A DNA stretch of 64,000 nucleotides from an uncultured bacterium (GCA_905215505.1 CAJMPU010000009.1:12836-76835), one strand, 5' to 3'. Shown: positions 26,927 through 36,275, counted from the stretch's first letter. Numbers and translations are program-made. Notes: generated by a model not told the origin, from the letters alone.

Positions 26927-27838
26927 ATGCCCGCCTGCCCGCTGGTCGATTGCCATACTCATACCTCGTTCTCGGACGGGCACGCCTCGTTCGAGGACAA
27001 CGTCCGTGCCGCTGCTGCCGCCGGCTGCCGCGTCATGGTCTCGACCGACCACCTTACCCTGCCCGCCAGTATGGATGCTAACTGCGAGGTGCAGGTCGTC
27101 GAGGGCGACTTGCCGGCACATCGTTTGGCCTTTGAGGACGCCCGCAAACTCGCCGCGCAGATTGCGCCGGAGCTCACCTTTATCTACGGTTTTGAATGCG
27201 ATTGGTACGAGGGCTGCGAGCCCTTGGTAGAGCACTGGTCCCAGGGCGCCGTCGTACGTCTGGGCAGCGTGCACTGGATTGGCAACCCGGGCGATATTGC
27301 GGCAGGCGCCGCGGGCACGGCAGGGACAGAGGACGTCGCGCGCCCCGATACACCCGATTCCCTTTGCGGTTGGATCGACGACGATACCAACTTGCATGTT
27401 TGGGAAAACTTAGGCGTGCGCGGCGTGTGGGAGTGCTACGTCGACGACTGGTGCCGTGCTTGCGAAAGCTCACTCAACTTTGACGCGATGGCCCATCCCG
27501 ACCTGGTCATGCGCTTTTCGAAGGACGGCTTTGCACCCGACTTTGACCCCGCGCCGTTTTGGGAGCAGATGGCCGAATGCGCCCACGATACGGGTCGCCG
27601 CGTTGAGGTCTCGACCGCCGCACCGCGCAAGGGGCTCGACGATTACTACCCCGCGACCGGGCTGTTGCGCCGCTTCGCCCATGCCGAGGTGCCCATCACC
27701 TTTGGCTCGGACGCGCACCGCGCCTGCGACATCTGCTGGAACATCCGCGAGGCCCAGGCCCACGCCTACGACTGCGGCTACCGGGCCTTCGATATCCCCC
27801 ACCCCACCGGCGAATGGGAATCCACGCCCCTCGCCTAA
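26927..27838 (+). CDS. PHP-domain phosphatase, histidinol-phosphatase type
   Basis: A 303-aa polymerase-and-histidinol-phosphatase (PHP) domain protein starting at MPACPLVDCHTHT, with AAAGGAG 7 nt upstream. Metal motifs: 'DCHTHTSFSDGHA', 'VMVSTDHLTLP', 'FIYGFECDW', 'GSVHWIG', 'DAMAHPDLV' and 'FGSDAHRA'. PHP-type HisK enzymes dephosphorylate histidinol phosphate. The adjacent, convergent his operon has a monofunctional hisB dehydratase and no other phosphatase, which makes this the best candidate for that missing step. Confidence 0.82.
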   Translation: MPACPLVDCHTHTSFSDGHASFEDNVRAAAAAGCRVMVSTDHLTLPASMDANCEVQVVEGDLPAHRLAFEDARKLAAQIAPELTFIYGFECDWYEGCEPLVEHWSQGAVVRLGSVHWIGNPGDIAAGAAGTAGTEDVARPDTPDSLCGWIDDDTNLHVWENLGVRGVWECYVDDWCRACESSLNFDAMAHPDLVMRFSKDGFAPDFDPAPFWEQMAECAHDTGRRVEVSTAAPRKGLDDYYPATGLLRRFAHAEVPITFGSDAHRACDICWNIREAQAHAYDCGYRAFDIPHPTGEWESTPLA

Positions 27839-27870
27839 CTAGTCGTTTAAGAACGTCCCCAATGACTAGT
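27838..27870. repeat. Short palindromic repeat, copy 3, between convergent stops
   Basis: ACTAGTCGTT pairs with AATGACTAGT around TAAGAACGTCCCC. It fills the 27 bp between the PHP and hisE stop codons and probably works as a shared terminator. Confidence 0.75.
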
Positions 27871-28183
27871 GGCGGCGGGCGTTGAGTTCGCCGGCCAGTT
27901 CGTCGAGGGTGATGCCGTAGCGCTCGAGCGTCACGAGCAGGTGGTAGATCAGGTCGCCGGCCTCGTAGCGGATGTGATCGTGGTCGTTATCCTTGCAGGC
28001 CATGATCACCTCGCTCGCCTCCTCGGCAAGCTTCTTGAGCAGCTCGTCCTCGACGTCGGTCAGCAGACGCGCGGTATAGCTCTCCTGCGGCGATGCGTCG
28101 CGACGACTGTGAATCACCTCGGCCAGTCCCGTCAGCGTCTCACCGATGTTTCCCGGCTGCACGTTAGCTGTTCTGACTCCCAT
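27866..28183 (-). CDS. hisE: Phosphoribosyl-ATP pyrophosphatase
   Basis: HisE removes pyrophosphate from PR-ATP, the second step of histidine synthesis. The 105-aa protein belongs to the all-alpha MazG-like NTP-PPase group. It has 'SYTARLLTDVEDELLKKLAEEASEVIMACKDND' with the E-E-x-x-E metal motif, 'IRYEAGDLIYHLLVTL' with E-x-x-D, and a typical leader 'NIGETLTGLAEVI'. It is the last gene of the his operon. Confidence 0.96.
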   Translation of the reverse strand: MGVRTANVQPGNIGETLTGLAEVIHSRRDASPQESYTARLLTDVEDELLKKLAEEASEVIMACKDNDHDHIRYEAGDLIYHLLVTLERYGITLDELAGELNARRH

Positions 28184-28198
28184 GGTTATTTCCTCTCG

Positions 28199-28426
28199 TT
28201 ACTGCAGCGTAAAGTAGGTACCGGCCTCATCGAACCGAGGCTTTGCGCCCTTTTTCTCAAAGAACTCGACGATGACGGCATGGGCCTCATCGAGCCTTTC
28301 CTTCTCGGCCTCGAGCCAAAGCGACTGCGCCCCGCAGGCATCAGTCAGGTGCACGCGGCATGGCACGCCCGCGCGGAGGAGCTCGGTGTTGCATTCGGCG
28401 ACCTCGAACGGCGTCACGACTTTCAT
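28199..28426 (-). CDS. Small unknown protein inside the his operon
   Basis: A 75-aa protein between hisI and hisE, overlapping the hisI end by 4 nt (ATGA) and so translationally coupled. It has '[21 protein letters not shown]' in the middle and a mixed alpha/beta pattern. I recall small proteins of this look annotated as the 'RDAC family' in Coriobacteriia; I cannot verify that here. The position suggests a histidine-linked or merely hitch-hiking role. No function is assigned. Confidence 0.65.
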   Translation of the reverse strand: MKVVTPFEVAECNTELLRAGVPCRVHLTDACGAQSLWLEAEKERLDEAHAVIVEFFEKKGAKPRFDEAGTYFTLQ

Positions 28427-28764
28427 CGCACTCCCCCTTCCACGCGCTTAAAGAAGCAGGTACGGTTGCCGGTATGGCAGGCCGGGCCCGGTGAGTCCAC
28501 CTTGACCAGCAGCGTATCGCTATCGCAGTCGGCCCAGAGCTCCTTGACCTCCTGCATGTTGCCACTCGTCGCGCCCTTGTTCCAGAGCTCCTGACGGCTG
28601 CGACTCCAAAACCACGTGGTCCCGGTCTTGAGCGTCAGCCCCACCGATTCCTCGTTCATCCAAGCAACCATAAGCACCTCACCGGTGTCATGCTGCTGAA
28701 CCACGCAAGGAATCAGCCCGCGGGCGTCGTATTTAAGCTCGGTAGCATTTATTACCTCAGTCAT
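28423..28764 (-). CDS. hisI: Phosphoribosyl-AMP cyclohydrolase
   Basis: HisI opens the adenine ring of PR-AMP, the third step of histidine synthesis. The 113-aa monofunctional form shows '[25 protein letters not shown]', '[22 protein letters not shown]', the Mg-binding '[12 protein letters not shown]' and the zinc Cys residues in '[13 protein letters not shown]'. I take the second of two adjacent ATGs because GGGAG is then 5 nt away. It is separated from hisF by about 145 bp that hold the 117-bp palindromic element. Confidence 0.96.
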   Translation of the reverse strand: MTEVINATELKYDARGLIPCVVQQHDTGEVLMVAWMNEESVGLTLKTGTTWFWSRSRQELWNKGATSGNMQEVKELWADCDSDTLLVKVDSPGPACHTGNRTCFFKRVEGGVR

Positions 28765-28793
28765 CATTTCTCCCAAGTAACAAACGAAATCCC

Positions 28794-28910
28794 ACAGGTC
28801 GGCGAGGGTTGTCCAGGTGCCGCAGGTTGCCGCGAAAGAGGAGCGACGCGTACTTTGGTACGCGAGCGACGGTTTGAGCGGCAAGATGCGGTGCCTGGGC
28901 AAGCCGCAGC
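28794..28910. repeat. 117-bp imperfect palindromic element, copy 2 (inside the his operon)
   Basis: Homologous to 1445-1560. It fills the space between the hisF stop codon and the hisI ribosome-binding site. Both copies keep the central GTACGCG hairpin and the outer arms although they differ at about a dozen positions, several of them in paired places. Confidence 0.8.
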
Positions 28911-28911
28911 A

Positions 28912-29694
28912 CTAGAAGTCCAGCCTCACAGGGATGCCTTGGCTGGCCATATACTCCTTCACCTGGCGAATGCTGAAAGTTCCAAAGTGAAAGACGCTGG
29001 CCGCCAGCACGGCATCGGCCTCGCCCTCGATCACGCCCTCGGCAAAATGCTCGAGCGTGCCCACGCCGCCGCTTGCGATCACCGGGATCGGCACCGCGCG
29101 CGCCACGGCGCGGGTGAGTGCCAGGTCGAAGCCAGCCTTGGTGCCGTCGCGATCCATGCTGGTGAGCAAGATCTCACCGGCGCCGCGACGAGCCGCTTCC
29201 TCGGCCCACGCCACCGCATCGATACCCGTGGCGTTGCGACCGCCCGCCGTGAAGACCTCCCACTTGTCGGCATCCGGCTGACCGGGCAGGCCCACGCGCT
29301 TGGCATCAATCGCCACGACCACGGCCTGGCTGCCAAACGCCGCGGCGGCCTGGCTGACCAGCGACGGATCGCGCACGGCCGCCGAGTTGAGCGACACCTT
29401 GTCGGCGCCGGCGGCAACCATGGTACGCATGCCCGCCAGGTCGCGAAAGCCGCCGCCCACGGTATAGGGAATGGCGAGCTCCTCGGCCGCATGCGCCGCC
29501 ATCTCGATGGTCGTCGCACGGTTGTCGCTCGTGGCAGTAATGTCCAGGAAGACGACCTCGTCCGCGCCCTCGCGGTCGTAGGCGCGGGCCAGTTCCACCG
29601 GATCGCCCGCATCGCGCAAGCTCACAAAGTTAACTCCCTTGACCACGCGGCCGTCCTTGACGTCCAGACAGGGAATTACGCGCTTGGTAAGCAT
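28912..29694 (-). CDS. hisF: Imidazole glycerol phosphate synthase, cyclase subunit
   Basis: HisF is the (beta/alpha)8 cyclase that, with HisH-derived ammonia, makes imidazole glycerol phosphate and AICAR. At 260 aa it has '[19 protein letters not shown]' with catalytic Asp11, '[13 protein letters not shown]', '[29 protein letters not shown]', '[18 protein letters not shown]' with the second catalytic Asp, and '[17 protein letters not shown]'. The AICAR by-product is a substrate of PurH. hisA ends 3 bp upstream. Confidence 0.98.
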   Translation of the reverse strand: MLTKRVIPCLDVKDGRVVKGVNFVSLRDAGDPVELARAYDREGADEVVFLDITATSDNRATTIEMAAHAAEELAIPYTVGGGFRDLAGMRTMVAAGADKVSLNSAAVRDPSLVSQAAAAFGSQAVVVAIDAKRVGLPGQPDADKWEVFTAGGRNATGIDAVAWAEEAARRGAGEILLTSMDRDGTKAGFDLALTRAVARAVPIPVIASGGVGTLEHFAEGVIEGEADAVLAASVFHFGTFSIRQVKEYMASQGIPVRLDF

Positions 29695-29697
29695 GGG

Positions 29698-30441
29698 CTA
29701 CTCCTCCCCTCGGGCGGCGGCCAGCGCCTGGGCCAGCGTAAAGTTGCCCTCGTAGAGCGCACGGCCGGTAATGGCGCCTTCAATCGCGCCCTCACCCACC
29801 GCGGCCAGTGCGCGGATGTCGTCGAGCGTCGAGATGCCGCCCGAAGCCACGACGGGAAAGCCCGCGACCTCGGCCACATGGCGATACGCCGCCACATCGA
29901 TACCCGTCTGCATGCCATCGCGCGCGATGTCGGTATACACCAGATGCTTAAAGCCCAGCTCGGAAAGCTGCGCCACGGCATCGTCGAGCACCACACCTGC
30001 GCCGTCGCGCCAGCCGTTCACCTTGACCTGACCGTCGCGCGCGGCGATGTCTGCCACCAGCAACTCGCCAAAGCCTTGGGCTGCCACTTCGGCAAAACCC
30101 GGCTCGGTCACCAGCACGGTGCCCAGCGCGATACGGCATGCGCCGTAGCCTGCCAACTCGTCGATGCGCGCAAGCGAGCGGACGCCGCCGCCCACGTCCA
30201 CGGACAGACCGTCGACGCCGCAGATGGCCTTAATCGCCGCCGAGTTGGCAGCGCGTGCGCCCTCGTCCTCGCCAAAGGCAGCGGACAGGTCGACGACGTG
30301 CACCCAGCTCGCGCCCTGTTCGGCAAACGAGCGGGCAACGGCCACGGGGTCGTCGGAATATACCTTGCAGCGGCTGCGGTCACCGCGCTCCAGGCGCACG
30401 ACCTTGCCGCCAATCAGATCGATTGCGGGAAACAGGATCAT
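29698..30441 (-). CDS. hisA: ProFAR isomerase
   Basis: HisA carries out the Amadori rearrangement of ProFAR to PRFAR. The 247-aa (beta/alpha)8 barrel is paralogous to HisF: 'LFPAIDLIGGKVVRLERGD' with the catalytic Asp, 'VHVVDLSAAFG', 'VDVGGGVRSLARIDEL', 'HLVYTDIARDGMQTGID' and 'PVVASGGISTLDDIRAL'. Its start overlaps the hisH stop by 4 nt. Confidence 0.98.
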   Translation of the reverse strand: MILFPAIDLIGGKVVRLERGDRSRCKVYSDDPVAVARSFAEQGASWVHVVDLSAAFGEDEGARAANSAAIKAICGVDGLSVDVGGGVRSLARIDELAGYGACRIALGTVLVTEPGFAEVAAQGFGELLVADIAARDGQVKVNGWRDGAGVVLDDAVAQLSELGFKHLVYTDIARDGMQTGIDVAAYRHVAEVAGFPVVASGGISTLDDIRALAAVGEGAIEGAITGRALYEGNFTLAQALAAARGEE

Positions 30442-31139
30442 CGGCCAACCTCCTCGACGATGCTGACGAAGTTCTTAAGGATGCGCTGACCCAGCGCGGA
30501 GGATTTCTCGGGATGGAACTGGCAGCCCCACACGTTGCCATGGCGCACGATGCACGGGAAGCTCCGCGTATAGTGTGTGCGCGCCAGCACATCGGCGGCA
30601 TCGGCGTCGTCAGCCACCGCGTAGCTGTGGGTGAAGTACATGTTGGCACCCTCGGCAAAACCGGCAAGCAGCGGATCGGCCGCACCGGCGGGCGTCATGT
30701 GCACCTGGTCCCAGCCCACGTGCGGCACCTTCAGTCGGCTCGACTCCAAGCGCGTGCACGAACCGCGCATAATGCCCAGGCCATCGACCCAGGGACCGCC
30801 ACCCTGCTCGAGGGCGCTGCCGTCGGCGACCGCGCCTTCGTCCGCAGGAACGCCCTCGTTGCCACGCTCAAAAAATAGCTGAAGGCCCAGGCAGATGCCG
30901 AACAGCGGGGTTCCGGCGGCGACGGCGTCGAACACGGCCGACTCCTCGCCACTCTGGCGCATAAAGGCGATCGCGTCATAGAACGCACCCACGCCCGGGA
31001 TGACCAGGCCGTCGGCGTTGCGGATCTGCTCCGGATCGTCCGACGTGCAGGCGGCGGCACCGGCGCGCACAAGCCCGCGCACGACGCTCGACAAGTTGCC
31101 CTTGTGGTAGTCGACCACCACGATCTTCGGTTCGCCCAC
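30438..31139 (-). CDS. hisH: Imidazole glycerol phosphate synthase, glutaminase subunit
   Basis: HisH supplies ammonia from glutamine to HisF. The 233-aa class I glutamine amidotransferase has nucleophile Cys in 'GTPLFGICLGLQLFFERG', the oxyanion-loop 'VIPGVGAFYDAI', and the His-Glu pair in 'NVWGCQFHPEKSS'. I choose the GTG at 31137-31139, which AAAGGAGGG precedes by 4 nt and where homology begins ('EPKIVVVDYHKGNLSSV'). The open frame extends upstream through a 31-bp inverted repeat without homology. Confidence 0.96.
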   Translation of the reverse strand: MGEPKIVVVDYHKGNLSSVVRGLVRAGAAACTSDDPEQIRNADGLVIPGVGAFYDAIAFMRQSGEESAVFDAVAAGTPLFGICLGLQLFFERGNEGVPADEGAVADGSALEQGGGPWVDGLGIMRGSCTRLESSRLKVPHVGWDQVHMTPAGAADPLLAGFAEGANMYFTHSYAVADDADAADVLARTHYTRSFPCIVRHGNVWGCQFHPEKSSALGQRILKNFVSIVEEVGR

Positions 31140-31163
31140 GCGACCCTCCTTTTTCCCATTCAA

Positions 31164-31278
31164 AACCTGCCAAAAAGGGACAGGTTTATTTTGGTCGGTT
31201 AAACGTTCACCCACCGTATGAGACAGCATTTCCGCAGATAAAACCTGCCAAAATAAACCTGTCCCTTTTTGGCAGGTT
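31164..31278. repeat. Perfect 31-bp inverted repeat between hisB and hisH
   Basis: Arms 31164-31194 and 31248-31278 are exact reverse complements, with a 53-nt spacer. The right arm overlaps the hisB stop codon and the left arm ends about 15 nt before the hisH ribosome-binding site. As RNA it would form a very stable stem within the operon message. Confidence 0.9.
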
Positions 31279-31864
31279 ACAGAGAGCCCTTGGTGCTGGG
31301 GATGCCCTGCACGCGGGGGTCGAGCTCGCAGGCGTGGCGCATCGTGCGGCCCACGGCCTTAAAGGCGGCCTCGATAATGTGATGCGAGTTGCCGCCTGCG
31401 AGCTCGCGCACGTGCAGCGTGAGCTTGGCATCGCGCGCAAAGGCATAGAAGAACTCGACGGCCAGCTCGGTATCGAAGCTGCCCACACGTTCGGTCGGCA
31501 CGGGCAGCTCGCAGTAGGCCTGGCCGCGACCCGAAATGTCCACGGCGGCCATCACAAGCGTCTCGTCCATGGCAATCGCCGCGTCTGCAAAGCGCGTAAT
31601 ACCCGCCTTGTTGCCCAGCGCTTGGCAAAACGCCTCGCCCAGCACAATGCCCGTGTCCTCGACGGTATGGTGCGCGTCGACCTCCACGTCGCCTACTGCA
31701 TGCACCGTCAAATCAAACAGGCCATGGCGGCCAAAGGCGTTGAGCATGTGGTCGAAAAACGGCACGCCGGTCGAGATATCGCACGCACCGGTTCCGTCCA
31801 GGTCGAGTTTGACAACAATGTCGGTCTCCCCCGTCTTGCGGGTCACCTCGGCATAACGGCTCAT
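31277..31864 (-). CDS. hisB: Imidazoleglycerol-phosphate dehydratase
   Basis: The monofunctional 195-aa HisB dehydrates IGP to imidazole acetol phosphate with a Mn cluster. Metal ligands are in 'FDHMLNAFGRHGLFDL', 'EVDAHHTVEDTGIVLGEA' and 'LAGGNSHHIIEAAFKAVGR' (H-H-x-x-E type). No phosphatase domain is attached, so histidinol phosphate must be dephosphorylated by another enzyme. Its start codon abuts the hisC stop. Confidence 0.98.
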   Translation of the reverse strand: MSRYAEVTRKTGETDIVVKLDLDGTGACDISTGVPFFDHMLNAFGRHGLFDLTVHAVGDVEVDAHHTVEDTGIVLGEAFCQALGNKAGITRFADAAIAMDETLVMAAVDISGRGQAYCELPVPTERVGSFDTELAVEFFYAFARDAKLTLHVRELAGGNSHHIIEAAFKAVGRTMRHACELDPRVQGIPSTKGSL

Positions 31865-32980
31865 CTACATCTCCTCCTTCACCAGCGCGGCAAACGCAGC
31901 CAGCACCTCATCGTTTTCCTGCGGGGTGCCCACGGTAATGCGCAGACAGTCCGCAAGCCCCGGCGCGTAGCTAAAGTCGCGCACCAAAATCGAATACTCG
32001 TCGCGCAGGCGCTCACGCACGCGCGTAGCATGCGGCGTGCGCACGAGCACAAAATTCGCCGCACTCGGCCATGCCTCCACGGGCAGACCCTCGGCAGCCA
32101 TTGCGCGCAGGGCACACAGTTCACGCTCGCGCTCGGATGCGACCCGTGCCACCACGGGCGCGTACGCATCGCGGGCGCGCACGCAGGCAAGCGCCGCCGC
32201 CTGGCTCAGCACGTTGACCGAATAGATCTGGCGAATCGCCGCGAACACGTCGATGACCTCGGGCGCCGCAATCACATAGCCCAGACGTGTGCCGGCGGCG
32301 CCAAACGCCTTGGACAGCGTATGCAGGATCACCAGGTTGGGATGCTCGGCGATAAGTCCCTGCGCTGTGGTGGCCGCGCCAAACGAATCATCGGCAAACT
32401 CCACGTAGGCCTCGTCGACCATCACCATGCCGGGGCACGCATCGCACAGGGCCGCGACAAAGTCGAGCGGTGCCACGTCACCCGTGGGGTTGTTGGGCGA
32501 GGTCACGATTGCCAGGTTGCACTCGGGCGCCGCCGCGAGCACGGCGGCCTGGTCGAGCTCAAAGGTCGCCGGGTCGCGCCACACGTCGCGCACCTCGGTC
32601 TGACAGAGCGACGCAAAGAACGCATACTCGCTAAAACACGGCGGGCAGTTGAGCAGGGTCCGCCCCGCGCCGCCAAACGCCAGCAGGTAGTTATAGAGCA
32701 GCTCGTCGCCGCCGTTGCCCACGCAAACATTCTCGCGCGCCACACCATGCCAAACAGCCAGCTCGTCGCGCAGGTCACAGGACATGGGATCGGGGTAGCG
32801 GTTGAGCGGCGTGGCAGCCAGGGCGGCGTCGACCGCCTCGCGCACGCCAGCCGGCACGGGATAGGTGTTCTCGTTGGCCGAAAGGTTGATGCGCGTGGGC
32901 GTAAAGTTGGGATCGTAGGGCTCAATGCCAGCCAAGTAGGGCTGGACGAGCTCCTTCATGCGAGACGTCAGCTCGGCCAT
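31865..32980 (-). CDS. hisC: Histidinol-phosphate aminotransferase
   Basis: HisC is a PLP-dependent fold-type I aminotransferase acting on imidazole acetol phosphate with glutamate. The 371-aa protein has 'INLSANENTYPVPAGVREAV', 'NRYPDPMSCDLRDELA', 'VGNGGDELLYN', 'ITSPNNPTGDV'-like sequence, 'VDEAYVEF', the PLP Lys in 'ILHTLSKAFGAAGTRLGY', and the C-terminal 'LADCLRITVGTPQEND'. The ATG at 32980 is 1 bp past the hisD stop. Confidence 0.97.
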   Translation of the reverse strand: MAELTSRMKELVQPYLAGIEPYDPNFTPTRINLSANENTYPVPAGVREAVDAALAATPLNRYPDPMSCDLRDELAVWHGVARENVCVGNGGDELLYNYLLAFGGAGRTLLNCPPCFSEYAFFASLCQTEVRDVWRDPATFELDQAAVLAAAPECNLAIVTSPNNPTGDVAPLDFVAALCDACPGMVMVDEAYVEFADDSFGAATTAQGLIAEHPNLVILHTLSKAFGAAGTRLGYVIAAPEVIDVFAAIRQIYSVNVLSQAAALACVRARDAYAPVVARVASERERELCALRAMAAEGLPVEAWPSAANFVLVRTPHATRVRERLRDEYSILVRDFSYAPGLADCLRITVGTPQENDEVLAAFAALVKEEM

Positions 32981-32981
32981 A

Positions 32982-34418
32982 TTAGGCCTCCTCGCCGGTC
33001 GCGCCAGCGCCATCCGCGCTTGCAGCCGCTAGGTCCACACCCTCGGCGACCGTCGCCACGGCGTCGCCCGGCCAGGCGACCTTGGTCAGGTCGGCCGCGG
33101 CCAGAGACTCAGCACTCACGGCACCCTCGCCCTGCTCCAGCGCACGGCGACGCAGAGCGGCGGAAAGCGCGTGCGCCCACAGGCCCTCGGCCTCGGCCAG
33201 GCGCTGCGTCGCGGGAGCGTCCGAGAGCAGGCCCTCGGGCGTATAGCAAATGACGCTCGAGCGCTTGACGAATTCTTCGACCGAAAGCGGGTTGGAGAAC
33301 ATGGCCGTGCCGCCGGTCGGCAGCGTGTGGTTGGGGCCGGCAACATAATCGCCAAGCGGCTCGGAGCTCCAAGCGCCCACAAAGATGGCGCCGGCGTTGC
33401 GAATGCCGCCGAGCAGGCCCATCGCATCCTTGCAGTGCAGCTCCAGGTGCTCGGGCGCCACGGTGTTCACCGCCTCGACGGCAGCAGCCATATCGGCGGC
33501 CACCACGATGGTGCCCTCGTTGTCGAGCGAGGCGCGCGTGATCTCGGCACGCGGGGACTGTGCCACCAGAATGTCGATACCCGCCTCGACCTCGCGCGCA
33601 AACTGCTCGTCGCAGGTCACCAGATAGCAGGCTGCTAGCGGATCGTGCTCGGCCTGGGCCATCAGGTCGGCCGCGACCACCATGGGCTTGGCCGTGGCGT
33701 CGGCCAGCACGCAGACCTCGGAGGGACCGGCGACCATATCGATACCCACGTCACCCGAGACAATCTGTTTGGCAGCGGCGACAAAGGCGTTGCCCGGGCC
33801 GGTGATTTTGTCGACGCGCGGAATGGTCTCGGTACCGTATGCCAGCGCGGCCACGGCCTGGGCGCCGCCCACCATATAGATCTCGTCCACGCCGCCGAGC
33901 TTTGCCGCGGCGAGCGTGTAGGGGCTGATCAGGCCATCTTTTTGCGGCGGGGTCACCATGACCACGCGTTTGACGCCGGCCACCTTGGCGGGAATGGCGT
34001 TCATAAGCACGGTGGAAGGGTATTGCGCACGACCGCCCGGCACATAGATGCCAGCTGCAGCAAGCGGGGTCACCTTAACGCCGAGCATCGTGCCGTCCGG
34101 GCGCGTGGTAAACCAGCTCTGCTCGACCTCGCGCTGGTGGAACTCGCGAATCTGGCGCGCAGCCTTCTCGAGCGCCGCGACAAAGGCCGGATCGAGGCCT
34201 TCGAGTGCGGCATCGATCTGCTCTTGCGGCAGACGGAAGCTCTGCAGCTCTACACCGTCAAAACGCTGACAGTAATCGCGCACCGCGGCATCGCCGTTGG
34301 CGCGCACGTTGACCACAATATCGCGGGCGGCGTCGACGATGTTTTGCGGCAGCACGCCCTTACGGTTGAGCTGGTTGGTAACGAGACGCTCACCGGGAGC
34401 AAGCTTGATAGTCTTCAT
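32982..34418 (-). CDS. hisD: Histidinol dehydrogenase
   Basis: HisD oxidises histidinol twice with NAD to give histidine. The 478-aa length is slightly above the usual 430 because of an Ala-rich C-terminal extension after about residue 440. Signatures: '[23 protein letters not shown]', '[30 protein letters not shown]' and '[17 protein letters not shown]', the zinc/catalytic region in 'QAEHDPLA', and 'APEHLELHC'. The start [10 protein letters not shown] follows GGGGATA. Confidence 0.97.
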   Translation of the reverse strand: MKTIKLAPGERLVTNQLNRKGVLPQNIVDAARDIVVNVRANGDAAVRDYCQRFDGVELQSFRLPQEQIDAALEGLDPAFVAALEKAARQIREFHQREVEQSWFTTRPDGTMLGVKVTPLAAAGIYVPGGRAQYPSTVLMNAIPAKVAGVKRVVMVTPPQKDGLISPYTLAAAKLGGVDEIYMVGGAQAVAALAYGTETIPRVDKITGPGNAFVAAAKQIVSGDVGIDMVAGPSEVCVLADATAKPMVVAADLMAQAEHDPLAACYLVTCDEQFAREVEAGIDILVAQSPRAEITRASLDNEGTIVVAADMAAAVEAVNTVAPEHLELHCKDAMGLLGGIRNAGAIFVGAWSSEPLGDYVAGPNHTLPTGGTAMFSNPLSVEEFVKRSSVICYTPEGLLSDAPATQRLAEAEGLWAHALSAALRRRALEQGEGAVSAESLAAADLTKVAWPGDAVATVAEGVDLAAASADGAGATGEEA

Positions 34419-34523
34419 ATCGGTATCCCCTATCGGTCGAGGTTGTGTTCGAAAAACGAGAGGCCGGGCGGCGGCGCCCATCGGCCCGCAGCCCAGACGT
34501 TGGGGCGCCCGTGCGTGCTCGCG

Positions 34524-36239
34524 CTATTGTGCCGAGCCCGCAACGGGCTCAAAATGCTTGTCCTTCACGGCCGCCGCCAAGCGATCTGCCAGATTGCGTA
34601 CGCGCGGATCCAAGCGAGCGGCACCCGGGTTGACAAAAAAGCGCGCCGTGCAGTCCATAATGCGGCCGGTGATGACCAAATCGTTGTCGCGCAGCGTGGC
34701 ACCCGTGGCGGTAATATCCACGATACGGTCGGTCATGCCGACAATGGGGCCCAGCTCGATGTTGCCGTGCAGCGAAACGATATCGGCGTTCACACCGCGC
34801 TCGGCATACCAGGCACTCGCGATGCGCGGATATTTGGTAGCCACGCGAAGCGACCCGCGGCGAGCATAGTTGCGCTCGGCCTGACCGGCGCGCCACGCGG
34901 GCTCTGCCTCGATAAAGGTGCACAGGCCGTAGCCCAGATCGACCAGCTGCAGCAGGTTGAGGTCTGCCTCGATAAGCGAGTCCCAACCGCAGATGCCGCA
35001 GTCGGCACCGCCACAGCCCACAAAAGCGGGCGCGTCGCTGGGTCGCACGATGACAAACTCGATATCGCCGACCGCACCCTCACCGACGTGTGTGTCGCGG
35101 CCGCGCACGATGAGGTGACGGCCGGGGTCACGCAGCTCAGAGACGTCCAGGCCCGCGGCCTCGAGCACGTCGAGCGTGTCGGCCTTGAGCGAGCCCTTGG
35201 GCACAGCGATGCGCAGCGGACCCTCGGCGCCGCGACCCACGGCATGGTCACCATCGGAAGCAGCGTCCTCGGCCGAGGTGCGCGCGGCCTCCAGGCGCTC
35301 AAGCGAAAAGGCAAAGCCCGCCGCCGGCACCTCGATGCCGTCGCCAAATGCACCGGTAAAGATGGAGTCGTAGCGTCCGCCCGAACCCACCGGATCGGGC
35401 AGGCCACCGGCATAGGCCTTAAAGACCAGGCCCGTGTAGTAATCAAACGAGTTCATGATGGAGAAGTCGAAGGACAGCACCTGGGCGTCCTCGGGAGCCA
35501 GGCCATCGACCAGGGCACGCATCTCGCGCGTAAGCGGCGCGACAATGCCCGCCGCCGCCAGCAGCGCGTCGACGCGGTCGAGCACCTCGGCACCACCGTG
35601 CAGGCGCGGCAGCTCGCTAATGGCGGCCTTGACGGCCTCGGGCTCGGCGCTTGCCGCCACGCGGGCATCGAGGCCCACAAAGTCGTTGGCGTGCACGCAG
35701 CGCAGCGCCTCGGCAGCCAGCTCGCGATCTTCGCACGCCGCAAGCAGTTCCTTAAACGGACGCACACTGCCCGCGATAATACGCGCACCGGGAAGTGCCA
35801 GCTTGCGCACCGCCTCGGCCACGAGCGAGACAATCTCGACATCGCCCGCGGTGTCGCCCGCACCGATAAGCTCAAAACCCAGCTGTGTAAACTGGCGCGA
35901 GCCGCCGGCATTGCGCTGGCACTCACGAACCACCGGCGCCTCGTAGCGAAGGCGCAGCGGCAGGTCGGCCGCGCGCATGCGGGTCGAGACCAAGCGCACG
36001 ATCGGCAATGTGTTGTCGGGACGGACCACCAGCAGGCGACCGTCGTCATCAAAGAGCTTAAACGGCGTGTCCGCAATGCGGCCGCCTTCCTCGAGCGAAC
36101 CCTTGTCCTCGAGCAGCGGCGTCTCGACCGGAAGGTAATGATGCTCCCTGAAGCAGCCCTTCACCGTCAGCGCAATCTCCTCGCGCGCCTGAGCCTCCTC
36201 GGGCAATATGTCCCGGAATCCCCACGGTGTGGCCGTCAT
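34524..36239 (-). CDS. hisG: ATP phosphoribosyltransferase, HisZ-HisG fusion
   Basis: The 571-aa protein fuses two subunits that are normally separate. Residues 1 to about 335 are HisZ, the HisRS-like regulatory subunit: 'TPWGFRDILPEEA', 'LVVRPDNTLPIVRLVSTRM', 'FTQLGFELIGA', 'YYTGLVFKAYAGGLPDPVGSGGRYDSI'. After a linker of about 25 residues, residues 360-560 are short-form HisG: 'LRIAVPKGSLKADTLDVLEAAGLDV', 'DIEFVIVRPSDAPAFV', 'LRVATKYPRIASAWYAERG', 'HGNIELGPIVGMTDRIVDITATGATLRDNDL'. HisG commits ATP and PRPP to histidine synthesis and is feedback-inhibited; short-form HisG requires HisZ. It is the first gene of the operon. Confidence 0.95.
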   Translation of the reverse strand: MTATPWGFRDILPEEAQAREEIALTVKGCFREHHYLPVETPLLEDKGSLEEGGRIADTPFKLFDDDGRLLVVRPDNTLPIVRLVSTRMRAADLPLRLRYEAPVVRECQRNAGGSRQFTQLGFELIGAGDTAGDVEIVSLVAEAVRKLALPGARIIAGSVRPFKELLAACEDRELAAEALRCVHANDFVGLDARVAASAEPEAVKAAISELPRLHGGAEVLDRVDALLAAAGIVAPLTREMRALVDGLAPEDAQVLSFDFSIMNSFDYYTGLVFKAYAGGLPDPVGSGGRYDSIFTGAFGDGIEVPAAGFAFSLERLEAARTSAEDAASDGDHAVGRGAEGPLRIAVPKGSLKADTLDVLEAAGLDVSELRDPGRHLIVRGRDTHVGEGAVGDIEFVIVRPSDAPAFVGCGGADCGICGWDSLIEADLNLLQLVDLGYGLCTFIEAEPAWRAGQAERNYARRGSLRVATKYPRIASAWYAERGVNADIVSLHGNIELGPIVGMTDRIVDITATGATLRDNDLVITGRIMDCTARFFVNPGAARLDPRVRNLADRLAAAVKDKHFEPVAGSAQ

Positions 36240-36275
36240 CTGGTGAGCCTCCTCATGCTGTGTTTCATATAGAGC

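Noticed and set aside
28690..30489. 599-codon plus-strand open frame opposite hisF and hisA
   Set aside because: It is a shadow of two certain his genes with no family signature.
33645..36272. 875-codon plus-strand open frame opposite hisD and hisZG
   Set aside because: It is an antisense shadow with His/Arg/Gly-rich composition, no ribosome-binding site and no recognisable motif.
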